From Gulosibacter macacae (lineage in GTDB: Bacteria > Actinomycetota > Actinomycetes > Actinomycetales > Microbacteriaceae): a DNA stretch of 64,000 bases. The notes below the pieces were generated by a model, which did not search any database, had not been told where the DNA came from, and saw nothing but the letters and a program-made list of their open reading frames with translations. The translations under genes were made by a program, and so were the position numbers. Below, piece by piece: positions 29,335 through 37,632 of the stretch. Where the stretch lies: positions 124,001 through 188,000 of the forward strand of contig NZ_RQVS01000005.1 of assembly GCF_003865375.1 (NCBI RefSeq). Reading direction: 5' to 3'. Positions within the stretch are counted from its first letter, which is position 1. Every line of letters begins with the position of its first letter.

Positions 29335-30107
29335 GCGTTTCTGAATTCTTGGATGGATGCGGCGGGATCGTCGCCGGTGACCAGCGCCTCGCCAACGAGT
29401 ACGGCGTCGGCACCCGCGTCGCGGTAGGCGCGCACGTGTTCGGGGCGCAGCACCGCCGACTCGGCCACCTTGACGACGCCCTCCGGGTACTCGCTGGCGA
29501 GTTCGCCGAAGAGCTCGGGATGCATCTCGAAGGTCTTGAGGTCGCGGGCGTTTACGCCGAGCACTCGGGCATCGACATCGAGCGCGCGCTGGAACTCGTC
29601 GCGAGTGTGCGCCTCAATGAGCGCGGTCATGCCGAGTTCTTCGGTGAAGCGCTTGAGTCGATCGAGTGTGGGCTGGTCAAGGCTCGCCACGATGAGCAGG
29701 ATGAGGTCGGCACCAGCGGCGCGCGCCTCGAGGATCTGGTACTCCTCGCCGATGAACTCCTTGCGGAGCACCGGCACATCGACGGCCGCGCGCACGGCGC
29801 GCAGATCGTCGAGTGAGCCGAGGAACTTGCGTTCTTCGGTGAGCACACTGATCGCCGAGGCACCACCACGCGCATAGGCGGTGGCGAGTTCGGCGGGGTC
29901 GGGGATGTTCGCCAGGAGGCCGCGCGACGGCGACGCACGCTTCACCTCGGCAATGATGTGCACGAGTTCGGCGCGCGATAGCGCTGCGACCGCGTCGATG
30001 GCGGGAGTCTGCTCGAGCGCAAGCGTCTCAAGCTGTGCCGTCGGCAACTGCTCTCGACGGCGTGCGGCATCCTCGAGCGACCCGGCAAACAGGTCGTCGA
30101 GAATCAC
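29331..30107 (-). CDS. trpC: Indole-3-glycerol phosphate synthase
   Basis: A 258-residue TIM barrel catalysing ring closure of the carboxyphenylamino deoxyribulose phosphate intermediate. Conserved segments are [11 protein letters not shown] (Glu and Lys of the active site), [39 protein letters not shown] and VAESAV. The GTG at 30107 (AAGGA seven bases upstream) overlaps the stop of the small membrane protein gene by one base (TAGTG); the longer open frame upstream is not conserved. It is not fused to trpF. trpE, trpD and trpF are not in the window. Confidence 0.95.
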   Translation of the reverse strand: MILDDLFAGSLEDAARRREQLPTAQLETLALEQTPAIDAVAALSRAELVHIIAEVKRASPSRGLLANIPDPAELATAYARGGASAISVLTEERKFLGSLDDLRAVRAAVDVPVLRKEFIGEEYQILEARAAGADLILLIVASLDQPTLDRLKRFTEELGMTALIEAHTRDEFQRALDVDARVLGVNARDLKTFEMHPELFGELASEYPEGVVKVAESAVLRPEHVRAYRDAGADAVLVGEALVTGDDPAASIQEFRNA

Positions 30108-30328
30108 TAGTGTTCCTTCGGACCGAGACCGAATGCCTTGAGCACGGGCCAGATGATGGCTCCGGCGGGGACCATGCCAACGCCAACCCAGGTGAGCACG
30201 GCGTTGTCGATGAACAGGCCAATCGCGCCGAGGGTGAAGCCGATGAGGATGACGATGACGCCAACCCAACCGGCGACCGAGTGGCCCTCGTCTTCGTGGT
30301 GCTCGACTACGGCTTGCTGGTTCGACAT
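30107..30328 (-). CDS. HGxxPAAL-type (DUF6704) small membrane protein
   Basis: A 73-residue protein with a short charged N-terminus (VVEHHEDEGHSVAGWVGV), two membrane segments (about 26-45 and 49-66) and the end KAFGLGPKEH. Position and layout match the small HGxxPAAL proteins found directly upstream of trpC in actinobacteria, though here the motif reads HSVAGW, a diverged form. ATG 30328 is preferred over 30349 because AAGGAG lies upstream of it. The one-base overlap with trpC implies coupled translation. The function is unknown; a link with tryptophan metabolism is inferred from conserved position. Confidence 0.8.
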   Translation of the reverse strand: MSNQQAVVEHHEDEGHSVAGWVGVIVILIGFTLGAIGLFIDNAVLTWVGVGMVPAGAIIWPVLKAFGLGPKEH

Positions 30329-30383
30329 GCGTGACTCCTTCAGGAACAACAGAACGCGTTCAGTCTACTGTGCCCGAGGCGTT

Positions 30384-30971
30384 TCAGTGGGCTCGAGGCG
30401 TTTCCGGCTCGTCGGGTGATTCCGACTCCGCTTCTTCGGTCGGATCATCACCGGCCGAGAGCGCATCCCACTGATCCATTCGGGTGCTCGCGTCGTCGGC
30501 TGGGGCCGCCGCATCCTGCATCCTGCTTGTCGAATACTTGCGATCGGTGGATGGCCAAGTGCGGCCAGTGGCGAGCGCGACCATGCCGCTCAGCGCGATC
30601 ACGACTCCAGCCACGACCGCGAGGATCGGCCAGAACGTTTGTGTCACGGCGGCATCGGCGAGTGGTTCGAGGCTGACGGCGGCGACCTCGTACGGGAAGA
30701 CCGTGGCAGCCATGAGGATGCCAACGATCACCATGAGGGCACCGACAACGAGGCGTAATACGCGCCCGGCGATCGCAAGGGCCACGACTCCGGCAAGGGC
30801 CGTCATCGCGAGTGCGAGCGTTTCGGGGCTTGCCTGGCTCCCTGGCACCTCGTGCGTGCCGCCATCGGCAAGGGAGGCGCTGGCCCACGGCTGCGACCAG
30901 GCGAGCATCCCGAGCCCCGCCCCCACGAGCAAGACGAGGAGGGCGAGGCGCTTGGCGCGCTTGCCGGTCAC
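30384..30971 (-). CDS. Trp biosynthesis-associated membrane protein
   Basis: A 195-residue protein of the family found in actinobacterial trp operons (TIGR02234-like). It has four membrane segments at about 8-25, 52-72, 78-98 and 117-140, with the typical extracytoplasmic SQPWAS motif after the first one. A Glu/Asp-rich hydrophilic C-terminal tail follows. Its function is unknown. The GTG at 30971 overlaps the hisI stop (GTGA). In related genomes trpE usually lies between hisI and this gene; here they are joined directly. A 55-bp gap with an SD separates it from the next gene. Confidence 0.85.
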   Translation of the reverse strand: MTGKRAKRLALLVLLVGAGLGMLAWSQPWASASLADGGTHEVPGSQASPETLALAMTALAGVVALAIAGRVLRLVVGALMVIVGILMAATVFPYEVAAVSLEPLADAAVTQTFWPILAVVAGVVIALSGMVALATGRTWPSTDRKYSTSRMQDAAAPADDASTRMDQWDALSAGDDPTEEAESESPDEPETPRAH

Positions 30972-31348
30972 GCTGGCTCCGCAAAGCGCACGGCGAGCGG
31001 GTCGGAGTCCCAGCAGGTACGAGTGTCGAGGTGGCAGGCCGAGCCGACCTGGTCGACCTTGATGCGCACGGCATCGCGGTCGCAGTCGAGCGCGAACTCG
31101 ATGAGTCGCTGCGCATGACCTGAGGTGTCCCCCTTGCGCCAGAGTTCGCCGCGCGAGCGCGACCAGTACACAACGCGCTGCTGCGTGAGCGTCTCCCGCA
31201 GCGACTCGGCGTTCATCCACGCCATCATGAGCACCTCGCCGCTGTCGTACTGCTGCGCAATGGCCGGGATGAGGCCGTCAGCGTCGAAGCGCGCGGCCGC
31301 GATGATCTCGTCGATCTGCGCCTCGCTGAGCAGCTTGACCTCACGCAT
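30968..31348 (-). CDS. hisI: Phosphoribosyl-AMP cyclohydrolase
   Basis: The 126-residue enzyme opens the purine ring of PR-AMP, the third step of histidine synthesis. Conserved stretches are [30 protein letters not shown], the metal-site residues [15 protein letters not shown], and [13 protein letters not shown] 31348 overlaps the end of hisF by 8 bp; a GTG at 31363 would add five residues. It is a stand-alone HisI, with HisE encoded separately at 33019-33282. Confidence 0.95.
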   Translation of the reverse strand: MREVKLLSEAQIDEIIAAARFDADGLIPAIAQQYDSGEVLMMAWMNAESLRETLTQQRVVYWSRSRGELWRKGDTSGHAQRLIEFALDCDRDAVRIKVDQVGSACHLDTRTCWDSDPLAVRFAEPA

Positions 31349-32171
31349 TGGCGGCCGCACCATTACCCGGCAGACGCACGGTGAAACCGGCGTCCGCGAG
31401 CGAGCGCTTCACCTCACCGACCGTCATCTCGCCATAGTGGAAGACACTTGCCGCGAGCACGGCGTCAGCACCGGCGGCGACCGCGGGGGCGAAGTGGTCG
31501 ACGGCACCGGCGCCACCCGACGCGATGACCGGTACGGTCGCGAGTTCGCGCACGAGGCGAGTGAGTTCGAGATCGAAGCCAGCCTTAGTGCCGTCTGCAT
31601 CCATCGAGTTCACGAGCAGCTCGCCGGCACCGCGATCGCACACCTCGCGCGCCCATTCGAGTGCGTCGAGGCCCGATTCCTTGCGGCCGCCGTGCGTGGT
31701 GACCACGAAACCCGAGGGGGTTGAATTAGATCGCTTAATGTCGAGCGAAAGCACGAGCACCTGCGAACCAAACTTCGCGGCAATCTCGTCAATAAGTTCG
31801 GGACGCGCGATCGCCGCTGAGTTCACGCCAACCTTGTCGGCCCCGGCCCCGAGCAGACGCGTCACATCTTCGACCGAGCGCACACCGCCGCCGACCGTGA
31901 GCGGCACAAAGACCTGCTCGGCGGTGCGGGTGACGAGGTCATAGGTGGTCGCCCGGTTGTCGGTCGTTGCCGTCACATCGAGGAAGGTGATTTCATCGGC
32001 GCCCTCGGCCGCATAGCGGGCAGCGAGTTCGACCGGGTCACCGGCATCGCGCAGATCAAGGAAGTTCACGCCCTTGACGACGCGGCCGTCAGCCACATCG
32101 AGGCAGGGAATGACGCGAATCGCGAGACCACCTGATTGCTGCGGGGTGTCGAATTCGTTCACGTCAATCAC
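31341..32171 (-). CDS. hisF: Imidazole glycerol phosphate synthase subunit HisF
   Basis: The 276-residue cyclase subunit makes imidazole glycerol phosphate and AICAR from PRFAR using ammonia from HisH. Key motifs are [17 protein letters not shown] with the catalytic Asp, [34 protein letters not shown], and [16 protein letters not shown] with the second Asp. The GTG at 32171 overlaps the hisG stop (GTGA); a GTG at 32162 is also possible. Both leave an N-terminal extension of about 16-19 residues before the usual start. hisH is not in the window. Confidence 0.95.
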   Translation of the reverse strand: MIDVNEFDTPQQSGGLAIRVIPCLDVADGRVVKGVNFLDLRDAGDPVELAARYAAEGADEITFLDVTATTDNRATTYDLVTRTAEQVFVPLTVGGGVRSVEDVTRLLGAGADKVGVNSAAIARPELIDEIAAKFGSQVLVLSLDIKRSNSTPSGFVVTTHGGRKESGLDALEWAREVCDRGAGELLVNSMDADGTKAGFDLELTRLVRELATVPVIASGGAGAVDHFAPAVAAGADAVLAASVFHYGEMTVGEVKRSLADAGFTVRLPGNGAAANA

Positions 32172-33007
32172 ATCCGGGCTGCTTGTAGCGCGGTTACGAG
32201 GATGGCCTTCGCACCGATCGCGCTGAGCTTGTCCATGACCGCGTTGAGATCGCGCTGCGGCACGAGCGCGCGCACGGCAAGCCACTCGGGGTCGTGGAGC
32301 GCGGAGACCGTCGGCGATTGGAACCCGGGGGTCACCGCCATCGCGGCATCGAGCTTCGAGGCCGGGATGTCGTAGTCCATGATGCTGTACTGGCGGGCGA
32401 CGAGCACACCCTCGAGGCGCTTGATGAGCTTCTCCGCGCCACCGACCTTCTCGGGGGTCGAAATCAGGATGGCCGTGGAGTCAAGGATGACCGGGCCAAA
32501 GATCTCGAGACCAGCGCGACGGAGGGTGTTGCCGGTCGAGACGACATCAGCAATCGCATCCGCCACCCCAAGCTGAATCGACGACTCAACCGCACCATCG
32601 AGCTTCACGAGCTCAGCATCGATACCGTGATCTTCGAAGAAGTGACCGAGGAGGCCCGTGTAGCTCGTGGCAACGCGCTTGCCGTTGAGCTGTGAGACAT
32701 CGGTGTACTCCCCGACCGGCCCGGCGAAGCGGAACGTCGAACCGCCGAAGTCGAGCGAGCGGATCTCTTGCGCCGGCGAGTCGGAGTCGAGCAACATGTC
32801 GCGGCCGGTGATACCGGCGTCGAGCACACCCTCGCCAACGTAGGTGGCAATGTCGCGGGGACGAATGTAGAAGAATTCAACCTCGTTGGCCGGGTCAACG
32901 GCCGTGAGTTCGCGATCGTCGCGGCGACCGCGGTAGCCGGCCTCAACGAGCATGTCGTTGGCGGTCGCGGCAAGCATGCCCTTATTGGGCACAGCAATGC
33001 GAAGCAT
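32168..33007 (-). CDS. hisG: ATP phosphoribosyltransferase
   Basis: The 279-residue long-form HisG catalyses the first, histidine-inhibited step of histidine synthesis. The start [20 protein letters not shown], the Asp/Gly loop [13 protein letters not shown], and the PRPP-binding region [18 protein letters not shown] are typical. The C-terminal ACT-like regulatory domain (about 205-279) that allows feedback by histidine is present, and no HisZ is needed. ATG 33007 has AGGAAGG upstream, and hisE ends 11 bp before it. Confidence 0.95.
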   Translation of the reverse strand: MLRIAVPNKGMLAATANDMLVEAGYRGRRDDRELTAVDPANEVEFFYIRPRDIATYVGEGVLDAGITGRDMLLDSDSPAQEIRSLDFGGSTFRFAGPVGEYTDVSQLNGKRVATSYTGLLGHFFEDHGIDAELVKLDGAVESSIQLGVADAIADVVSTGNTLRRAGLEIFGPVILDSTAILISTPEKVGGAEKLIKRLEGVLVARQYSIMDYDIPASKLDAAMAVTPGFQSPTVSALHDPEWLAVRALVPQRDLNAVMDKLSAIGAKAILVTALQAARM

Positions 33008-33018
33008 TGGGGACCTTC

Positions 33019-33282
33019 CTAGAGATACCGGTAGACGTCGTCGAGGGTGTACCCCTTCGCGAGCATCATGACCTGGAGGTGGTAGATGAGCTGCGCCATT
33101 TCTTCCTGGCACTCGGCGTCGGACTCGTATTCGGCCGCCATCCACGTTTCGGCCGCTTCTTCAACTAGCTTCTTGCCAATGAAATGGACGCCCCGATCGA
33201 GTTCGGCAACGGTCCCCGAGCCTTCGGGGCGAGTGGCGGCTTTTTCGGCGAGCTCAGCGAATAGCGATTCGAACGTCTTCAC
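33019..33282 (-). CDS. hisE: Phosphoribosyl-ATP pyrophosphatase
   Basis: An 87-residue all-alpha MazG-like enzyme that hydrolyses PR-ATP to PR-AMP, the second histidine step. The conserved [33 protein letters not shown] carries the Mg-binding acidic residues, and [23 protein letters not shown] ends the protein. GTG 33282 begins the typical MKTFESLF. It precedes hisG by 11 bp and follows rpe by 11 bp, so it heads a hisE-hisG-hisF-hisI run in one transcript. Confidence 0.95.
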   Translation of the reverse strand: MKTFESLFAELAEKAATRPEGSGTVAELDRGVHFIGKKLVEEAAETWMAAEYESDAECQEEMAQLIYHLQVMMLAKGYTLDDVYRYL

Positions 33283-33293
33283 GATCGACCAGT

Positions 33294-33956
33294 CTAGTGC
33301 CGGTGTGTGGCGGCAAGTTCCCGGAGGCGTGCGATCTCGATGGCGGGCTCGCCCCGGAACACCGCTGAGCCGGCCACGAAGGTGTCGGCACCTGCTTCCG
33401 CCGCCTTCTCGATGGTCTCGGCGCCCACGCCGCCGTCGACCTGAAGCCAGATCTCCGAGCCAGTACGCGTCGCCCACTCCCGCGCCTGACGCAGCTTCGG
33501 CATCGTTTCGGGCATGAACTTCTGGCCACCGAAGCCGGGTTCGACCGTCATGATGAGCAGCTGGTCGAAGTGCGGGAGAAGCTCTTCAATCATCGCGAAC
33601 GGAGTGCCGGGGCGCAGCGCCACACCGGCTCGCGCGCCGAACGCTTTGATGTTGCGGGCGATGGTCGCGGGCGCCGTCGCTGCCTCGAGGTGAAAGGTCA
33701 CCGAAAAGACGCCCATCTCGGCAAAATGCGGTGCCCAATGGTCGGGGTTCTCAATCATGAGATGCAGATCGAGCGGCAGCGTGCCGAGCGATTGTAGCCG
33801 CTCCACCATCGGCTGACCGAAGGTGAGGTTTGGCACGAAGTGGTTGTCCATGATGTCGACATGGGCTGCATCGGCCGAAGAGATTCGCTCAAACTCGCGC
33901 TCAAAATTCGCGAAGTCGGCGGCCAGGATCGAGGGATTAATGCGCACATCGGTCAC
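33294..33956 (-). CDS. rpe: Ribulose-phosphate 3-epimerase
   Basis: The 220-residue TIM barrel interconverts ribulose-5-phosphate and xylulose-5-phosphate in the pentose phosphate pathway. Motifs are [29 protein letters not shown] with a metal-binding His and Asp, [22 protein letters not shown] and [12 protein letters not shown]. The GTG start at 33956 lies 30 bp after the rsmB stop. The neighbourhood fmt-rsmB-rpe is conserved in actinobacteria. Confidence 0.96.
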   Translation of the reverse strand: MTDVRINPSILAADFANFEREFERISSADAAHVDIMDNHFVPNLTFGQPMVERLQSLGTLPLDLHLMIENPDHWAPHFAEMGVFSVTFHLEAATAPATIARNIKAFGARAGVALRPGTPFAMIEELLPHFDQLLIMTVEPGFGGQKFMPETMPKLRQAREWATRTGSEIWLQVDGGVGAETIEKAAEAGADTFVAGSAVFRGEPAIEIARLRELAATHRH

Positions 33957-33986
33957 GCCCTCGAGCCTAGCCGCCCGGCTCGGGCG

Positions 33987-35435
33987 CTAGTCGCGCTTGC
34001 GCAGGAGTGTGAGGAACATCGCGTCGGTGCCGTGGCGATGCGGCCACAATTGCACCGTGGTGCCCTCGGCGAGCGGTCGCTCGGCAAGATCGAGTTCGGG
34101 TGCGAGCTCGTGGCAGATCGCCCGGGCATCGAGCACCTCGGCATCGTGACTGCGCAAGACATGCTTCACCACGGCGGTCGTCTCGGCCGGATGCGGTGAG
34201 CAGGTCACGTAGGCGACGAGCCCTCCCGGGGCGGTCGCTTCGAGCGCCGCCGCGAGCAACTCCTCTTGGAGGTGCGTGAGATTGGCAAGATCACTCGCCT
34301 GCTTACGCCACCGCGCCTCGGGGCGACGGCGCAGGGCGCCGAGGCCGGTGCACGGGGCATCCACGAGGATGCGGTCAAATTTCTCGGGCGAGTCCACGAC
34401 CGTGCGCCCATCAAACTCGGTCACCTCGAACTCGTGACCTTCGGGCGTGATGGGCCGCAGCGCATCCCGCACGAGCTTCGCGCGTGATGGCGTCACCTCA
34501 TTCGCCTCGAAATGCGCGCGGGCCACAAGACTCTCTGCAGCAAGCAGCGCCGATTTGCCGCCGGGACCGGCGCAGAGATCGAGCAGCCGCTCCCCCTCGC
34601 GAATAGGCGCGACTCGACTGAGCGCCAGCGCGACGAGCTGTGAACCCGCATCCTGCACTCGAACCGTGCCGGCACGCACTTCCCTGAGCTCTTGCGGGTC
34701 GCCGCCGTCAAGGCGCATCGCAATGGGTGACGCCGGCTCGGGAACGAGGCGGGTCGGGTGGGCGTCGAGCACGTCCTCGCGATCGGCAAGGCCCGGAAGC
34801 GCCGCGAGGTGCACGAGCGGCGAGACATTGTCGGCGTCAAGAAGCGCTTCGAGCTCATCCTCGCGACCCTCATCAGCGAGTGCATCGCGGAACGCACGGA
34901 CGATCCAGGCAGGATGCGAGGTGAGCGCGGCGAGGCGGTCATCCGCGCGCTCGTGGCGCTCGGCGACAGCGGTGCGCCACTCCTCGGCCGTGCGCGCCGA
35001 GATGGCCCGCAAGTTCGCGTTGATGAAACCAGCGACCCCGCGCGAGCCACGATCACGAGCGGCATTGACGGTTTCGTTGACGGCGGCGTGCTTCGGCACA
35101 CGGGTGCCGAGCAGTTGATGCGCGCCGAGACGCAGTGCGGCAAGCGCCACCGGGTCAATCTGGTCGATCTCGCGGCCAGCAACAATGCGAATGATCTCGT
35201 CGTAGTAGCCGCCGAGCCGCAGGGTGCCGTAGGTGAGCTCGGTGGCGAGGGCGGCATCCAGACCTCGCAGACCCGCGTCGCGCAGGCGGTGCGGCAGGAG
35301 CAGGTTGGCGTAGGCATCGTCACGGTCGACGGCGATGAGCACATCGAGTGCGACGGCGCGCGGCCCGCGCTGGCGAGCGGCAAAATCGCGGCCGGGGAGC
35401 GGGTCACGAAAGCGACCAGGGTTACGGGTACTCAT
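33987..35435 (-). CDS. rsmB: 16S rRNA m5C967 methyltransferase, RsmB family
   Basis: A 482-residue SAM-dependent methyltransferase. The N-terminal NusB-like RNA-binding domain (about 25-160) is followed by the Rossmann domain with LLDLCAGPGGKSALLA (SAM motif I, about 310-325), VDAPCTGLGALRRRPEARWR (motif IV with one catalytic Cys) and VAYVTCSPHPAET (motif VI with the second Cys). The ATG at 35435 overlaps the fmt stop (ATGA). It acts on 16S rRNA in the cytoplasm; the exact site is inferred from the family. Confidence 0.94.
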   Translation of the reverse strand: MSTRNPGRFRDPLPGRDFAARQRGPRAVALDVLIAVDRDDAYANLLLPHRLRDAGLRGLDAALATELTYGTLRLGGYYDEIIRIVAGREIDQIDPVALAALRLGAHQLLGTRVPKHAAVNETVNAARDRGSRGVAGFINANLRAISARTAEEWRTAVAERHERADDRLAALTSHPAWIVRAFRDALADEGREDELEALLDADNVSPLVHLAALPGLADREDVLDAHPTRLVPEPASPIAMRLDGGDPQELREVRAGTVRVQDAGSQLVALALSRVAPIREGERLLDLCAGPGGKSALLAAESLVARAHFEANEVTPSRAKLVRDALRPITPEGHEFEVTEFDGRTVVDSPEKFDRILVDAPCTGLGALRRRPEARWRKQASDLANLTHLQEELLAAALEATAPGGLVAYVTCSPHPAETTAVVKHVLRSHDAEVLDARAICHELAPELDLAERPLAEGTTVQLWPHRHGTDAMFLTLLRKRD

Positions 35436-36349
35436 GCGAAGCGAACCTCCGCGCCGTGGCGGCCGCGCCACCAGGCGGCCGCATCCATGGCGTTCTTGCC
35501 AGCGGGTTGCACGCGCACGAGTTCAAGTGCGGTGGTGGCAGTGCCGACGAGCACCCGGCCGTCGACGAGCGCCACCAGCCCAGCCTCGAGCGCCGTGTCG
35601 CTACTCGGATGCGCGATGCGGTGAATCTTGAAACGCTCACCGCCGAGGCGGGTCGTCGCGCCGGGTTCTGGTGTGGCCCCACGGATGCGTGCCGACACCG
35701 CCTCGGCACTCGCGTTCCAGTCGATCTCGCCATCGGCTCCGGTGAGTTTCGGCGCGTAAGTGGGCTCGCCGCGCTGGTCGGTGGCGATGGCGGTGCCGCT
35801 CGCGATGGCATCGACGACGGTAAGCACGTCGGCGACGCCCTCGGTCGCGAGTCGTTCGAGCAACTCCCCCGAGCTTTCTTCGGTGCCGATCTCTACGGCG
35901 CGATTCACGAAGGTGGGGCCGGTGTCGAGACCCGCCTCGAGCTGGAAGACGGCGATGCCTGAGGTCGTGTCGCCAGCGAGCACGGCGCGCTGCACGGGGG
36001 CGGCCCCCCGCCACTTCGGGAGTTCTGAAAAGTGCAGGTTAATCCAGCCGTGGGTGGGGCCGCTGAGGAGTGGTTCTCGGACAAGTCCGCCGTAAGCGAC
36101 CACGACGCCAAGTTCTGGTTCGCGAGCGAGCAGACCGGCCGTGACCTCAGCATCCAGGCGGTTTGCCTTGACGATCGGCAGACCGAGTTCCGCGGCGCGC
36201 TGCGCGACCGGCGAGGGCGTGAGCACGCGCTTGCGGCCACGCGGCGCATCCTCGCGGGTCACCACGGCGACAATCTCGTGACCGGATGCGGCGAGCCCCT
36301 CGAGCGTGGGAACTGCGGCCTCGGGGGTGCCGGCAAAGACGATACGCAT
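35432..36349 (-). CDS. fmt: Methionyl-tRNA formyltransferase
   Basis: The 305-residue enzyme formylates initiator Met-tRNA. The catalytic region INLHFSELPKWRGAAPVQRAV contains the conserved His and the LPxWRGAAP core, though SEL stands where SLL is usual. The folate loop region GLDTGP with its Asp follows, and a C-terminal OB-fold tRNA-binding domain occupies about 205-305. ATG 36349 begins MRIVFAGTPEAA. No def gene accompanies it; moaA lies upstream on the other strand. Confidence 0.95.
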   Translation of the reverse strand: MRIVFAGTPEAAVPTLEGLAASGHEIVAVVTREDAPRGRKRVLTPSPVAQRAAELGLPIVKANRLDAEVTAGLLAREPELGVVVAYGGLVREPLLSGPTHGWINLHFSELPKWRGAAPVQRAVLAGDTTSGIAVFQLEAGLDTGPTFVNRAVEIGTEESSGELLERLATEGVADVLTVVDAIASGTAIATDQRGEPTYAPKLTGADGEIDWNASAEAVSARIRGATPEPGATTRLGGERFKIHRIAHPSSDTALEAGLVALVDGRVLVGTATTALELVRVQPAGKNAMDAAAWWRGRHGAEVRFA

Positions 36350-36386
36350 AGAGGGAATCGTAGTCGGCGGCGCTGGGGCACTTGAC

Positions 36387-36444
36387 CCGCCCTAATACGC
36401 GCGTCGCCGCCTAAACCGCGCGCTGCAGCGGGCGTATTAGGCGG
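36387..36444. repeat. Three-copy CCGCCTAA repeat upstream of moaA
   Basis: Between the divergent fmt and moaA genes a 16-bp motif occurs three times: CCGCCCTAATACGCGCG (36387-36403), CCGCCTAAACCGCGCG (36407-36422), and the inverted form GCGTATTAGGCGG (36432-36444). The outer copies form an inverted repeat of 13 bp with one bulged base. It may be an operator, a REP-like element or the scar of an insertion; no other copy was found in the window. Confidence 0.6.
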
Positions 36445-36521
36445 AAGCGCGCGTAGTAGCGACGGCTGGCGCGCTTGCCGCGACTCGGGCGCATCCGGGT
36501 GGCGGCGCGTAGGCTGGCGCG

Positions 36522-37604
36522 ATGATGTCACGAGACGAGCCGAACCGAATGCAGGGTGCGCGAGCGCTCCCCTCGTCGGGCCTGGCTGATCGTCTCCACC
36601 GGCCACTGCGCGATCTGCGCATCTCGGTCACCGACCGCTGCAACTTCCGCTGCGTCTACTGCATGCCGAAGGAAATCTTCGGCCGAGATTTCCAGTTCCG
36701 GGAACGCAGCGAGTTGCTCACCTTTGAGGAAATCGAGCGGCTGGCCGGCATCGCCGTCTCGCTCGGCGTGCGGAAGTTGCGCATTACCGGCGGCGAACCG
36801 CTGCTTCGTCGTGGCATTGAGACCCTGATCGAGAAGCTTGCCGCCCTGCGCACCCCCGAGGGCTACGAGGTCGACCTCGCGCTCACGACCAACGGCTCGG
36901 TGCTCCCCCTCAAGGCACAAGCGCTTGCCGATGCCGGTCTCAAGCGCGTTACTGTCTCACTCGATTCGCTCCGTGAAGAGCGCTTCCAAGCAATCAATGA
37001 TGTCAATTTCTCGGTCGCCCGCGTGCTCGACGGCATCGACGCAGCACGTGACGCCGGGCTCGGGCCAATCAAGGTGAACGCGGTAATCAAGCGCGGCATG
37101 AACGATGACGAGATCGTCGAGCTTGCCGACTATTTCCGCGCCACCGGAGACACACTGCGCTTCATCGAGTACATGGATGTGGGGGCCTCGAACGGCTGGC
37201 GCCTCGACGAAGTCGTCCCTTCCGCAGAAATCGTCGAACGCGTCAATGCGGTTTGGCCGCTGGAACCGATGGCACCGGCACATCCGGGCGAAACCGCGAA
37301 GCGCTGGAGTTATCTCGACGGCGCTGGCGAGATCGGCGTCATCTCGAGCGTCACGAATGCCTTTTGTGGTGGTTGCACCCGCGCGCGCGTGTCTGCCGAA
37401 GGCAAGCTATTCACCTGCCTCTTCGCCACCGAGGGCACTGATCTGCGGGCACTCCTGCGCGATGGCTCGAACGATGACGCCGTCACGGCCGCGCTCGCCG
37501 GCGTCTGGCGCGGTCGCGATGATCGCTACTCCGAGCTGCGCGCAGCCCTCACGCCACTCGGTGGCAACCCCGAACGCATCGAAATGTCGTACATCGGCGG
37601 CTGA
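36522..37604 (+). CDS. moaA: GTP 3',8-cyclase, molybdenum cofactor synthesis
   Basis: The 360-residue radical-SAM enzyme starts molybdopterin synthesis by cyclising GTP. The SAM-binding 4Fe-4S cysteines are in CNFRCVYC (40, 44, 47), followed by [11 protein letters not shown] and LTTNGS. The C-terminal second cluster cysteines are in [18 protein letters not shown]. The protein ends in the required Gly-Gly. ATGs at 36522 and 36525 give the same protein bar one residue; the SD is weak. No other moa or moe gene is in the window, and the gene is an inverted island between priA and fmt, which usually lie close together. Confidence 0.95.
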   Translation: MMSRDEPNRMQGARALPSSGLADRLHRPLRDLRISVTDRCNFRCVYCMPKEIFGRDFQFRERSELLTFEEIERLAGIAVSLGVRKLRITGGEPLLRRGIETLIEKLAALRTPEGYEVDLALTTNGSVLPLKAQALADAGLKRVTVSLDSLREERFQAINDVNFSVARVLDGIDAARDAGLGPIKVNAVIKRGMNDDEIVELADYFRATGDTLRFIEYMDVGASNGWRLDEVVPSAEIVERVNAVWPLEPMAPAHPGETAKRWSYLDGAGEIGVISSVTNAFCGGCTRARVSAEGKLFTCLFATEGTDLRALLRDGSNDDAVTAALAGVWRGRDDRYSELRAALTPLGGNPERIEMSYIGG

Positions 37605-37632
37605 CTACCGCGCCGACGTGCTCGCATGTGAA

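Noticed and set aside
36387-36444. Short CRISPR array
   Set aside because: Only three 13-17 bp copies with spacers of 3 and 9 bp, one inverted, and no cas genes.
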